In this document: one piece after another, positions 41,098 to 41,214 of the stretch | Layout of the letters: each line of letters starts with the position of its first letter | Position numbering within the stretch: the first letter of the stretch is position 1 | Assembly (NCBI GenBank): GCA_003451675.1 | Contig: DMCY01000118.1 | Coordinates: forward strand, 1 to 41,214 | Direction of reading: 5' to 3' | Length of the DNA stretch: 41,214 nt | DNA from: Candidatus Atribacteria bacterium | Lineage (GTDB): Bacteria > Atribacterota > JS1 > SB-45 > 34-128 | Translations under genes and position numbers: made by a program | The notes under the pieces: model-generated | What the model was told of the DNA's origin: nothing | What the model saw: the letters and a program-made list of their open reading frames with translations, nothing else | Database searches by the model: none

Positions 41098-41214
41098 TTC
41101 ATATTATCTTACAAAAACGCTACTAACCAAAGAGATTTACATATATTCTCGTTAAAGGCAGGGGATTAAGTCTAAGGTACAATTTCAAAGTAGTAAGTGA
41201 AAAACTCTTCCTCT
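41098..41214. other. Right edge, upstream part of the intron
   Basis: 117 bp. The longest minus-strand frame is about 29 residues (RKSFSLTTLKLYLRLNPLPL) and does not identify a maturase. Probably intron domain IV or its remnant. Confidence 0.35.

Overview
The window looks like chromosomal DNA from an uncultured, AT-rich, probably Gram-negative bacterium. The sequence is AT-rich, it carries a complete dTDP-sugar and O-antigen-type gene set, and the spaces between genes are packed with short dispersed palindromes. Such lineages include Atribacterota-like or other candidate phyla. That placement is inference: no rRNA or other phylogenetic marker is present.

Layout. (1) 1-9.3 kb is an accessory, decaying region. 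It holds a DUF7309-like protein, a MazF-type toxin pair, two AAA/DUF4143 ATPases plus the remnant of a third, a HicB antitoxin, a GIY-YIG gene sitting inside a broken four-helix-bundle gene, a winged-helix regulator, a shrunken relic of UDP-glucose dehydrogenase, and a HicB/HicA pair whose toxin is frameshifted. (2) 9.3-31.6 kb is a plus-strand surface-polysaccharide locus. It runs from ugd through a nonulosonic-acid (sialic-acid-like) NeuB and a NeuA-phosphatase fusion, a methyltransferase, a flippase, a candidate GT-B transferase, an amino-sugar trio (Gfo/Idh dehydrogenase, hexapeptide acetyltransferase, DegT aminotransferase), rfbA-rfbC-rfbD-(four-helix protein)-rfbB, four glycosyltransferases with an O-antigen polymerase/ligase among them, and finally an archaeal/eukaryotic-like (Alg7/AglH-type) polyprenyl-phosphate sugar-1-phosphate transferase. 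Together these could start, build, decorate, flip and polymerise a glycan containing rhamnose, a diacetamido sugar and a nonulosonic acid. (3) 31.6-35.8 kb has two more toxin-antitoxin pairs, a ClpP-like SDH-family protease with a zinc ribbon, and a small downstream ORF followed by a possible pseudoknot RNA. (4) 35.8-40.7 kb, minus strand, looks like the remains of a phage or other mobile element: two holin-like proteins, an M15 peptidase, a DUF2922-like protein, a replication-type HTH protein and a broken Ski2-like helicase fused to a winged helix. (5) The right edge has a 31-bp perfect palindrome and a group II intron domain V on the minus strand.

The most striking signal is a set of short palindromic repeat families, which I call R1-R9 for this window. 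They fill the intergenic spaces and have also entered coding sequences while keeping the frame open: about 82 residues in Ugd, two blocks in the HTH protein and one in the helicase. This resembles in kind the Rickettsia palindromic elements. A second unusual signal is four copies of the 3' part of one holin-like gene scattered over 6 kb. A third is a pair of near-identical promoter plus GTTCA-N5-TGAAC modules, one serving hicB and one upstream of ugd.

All functions are read from motifs and remembered family features; no database search was run.
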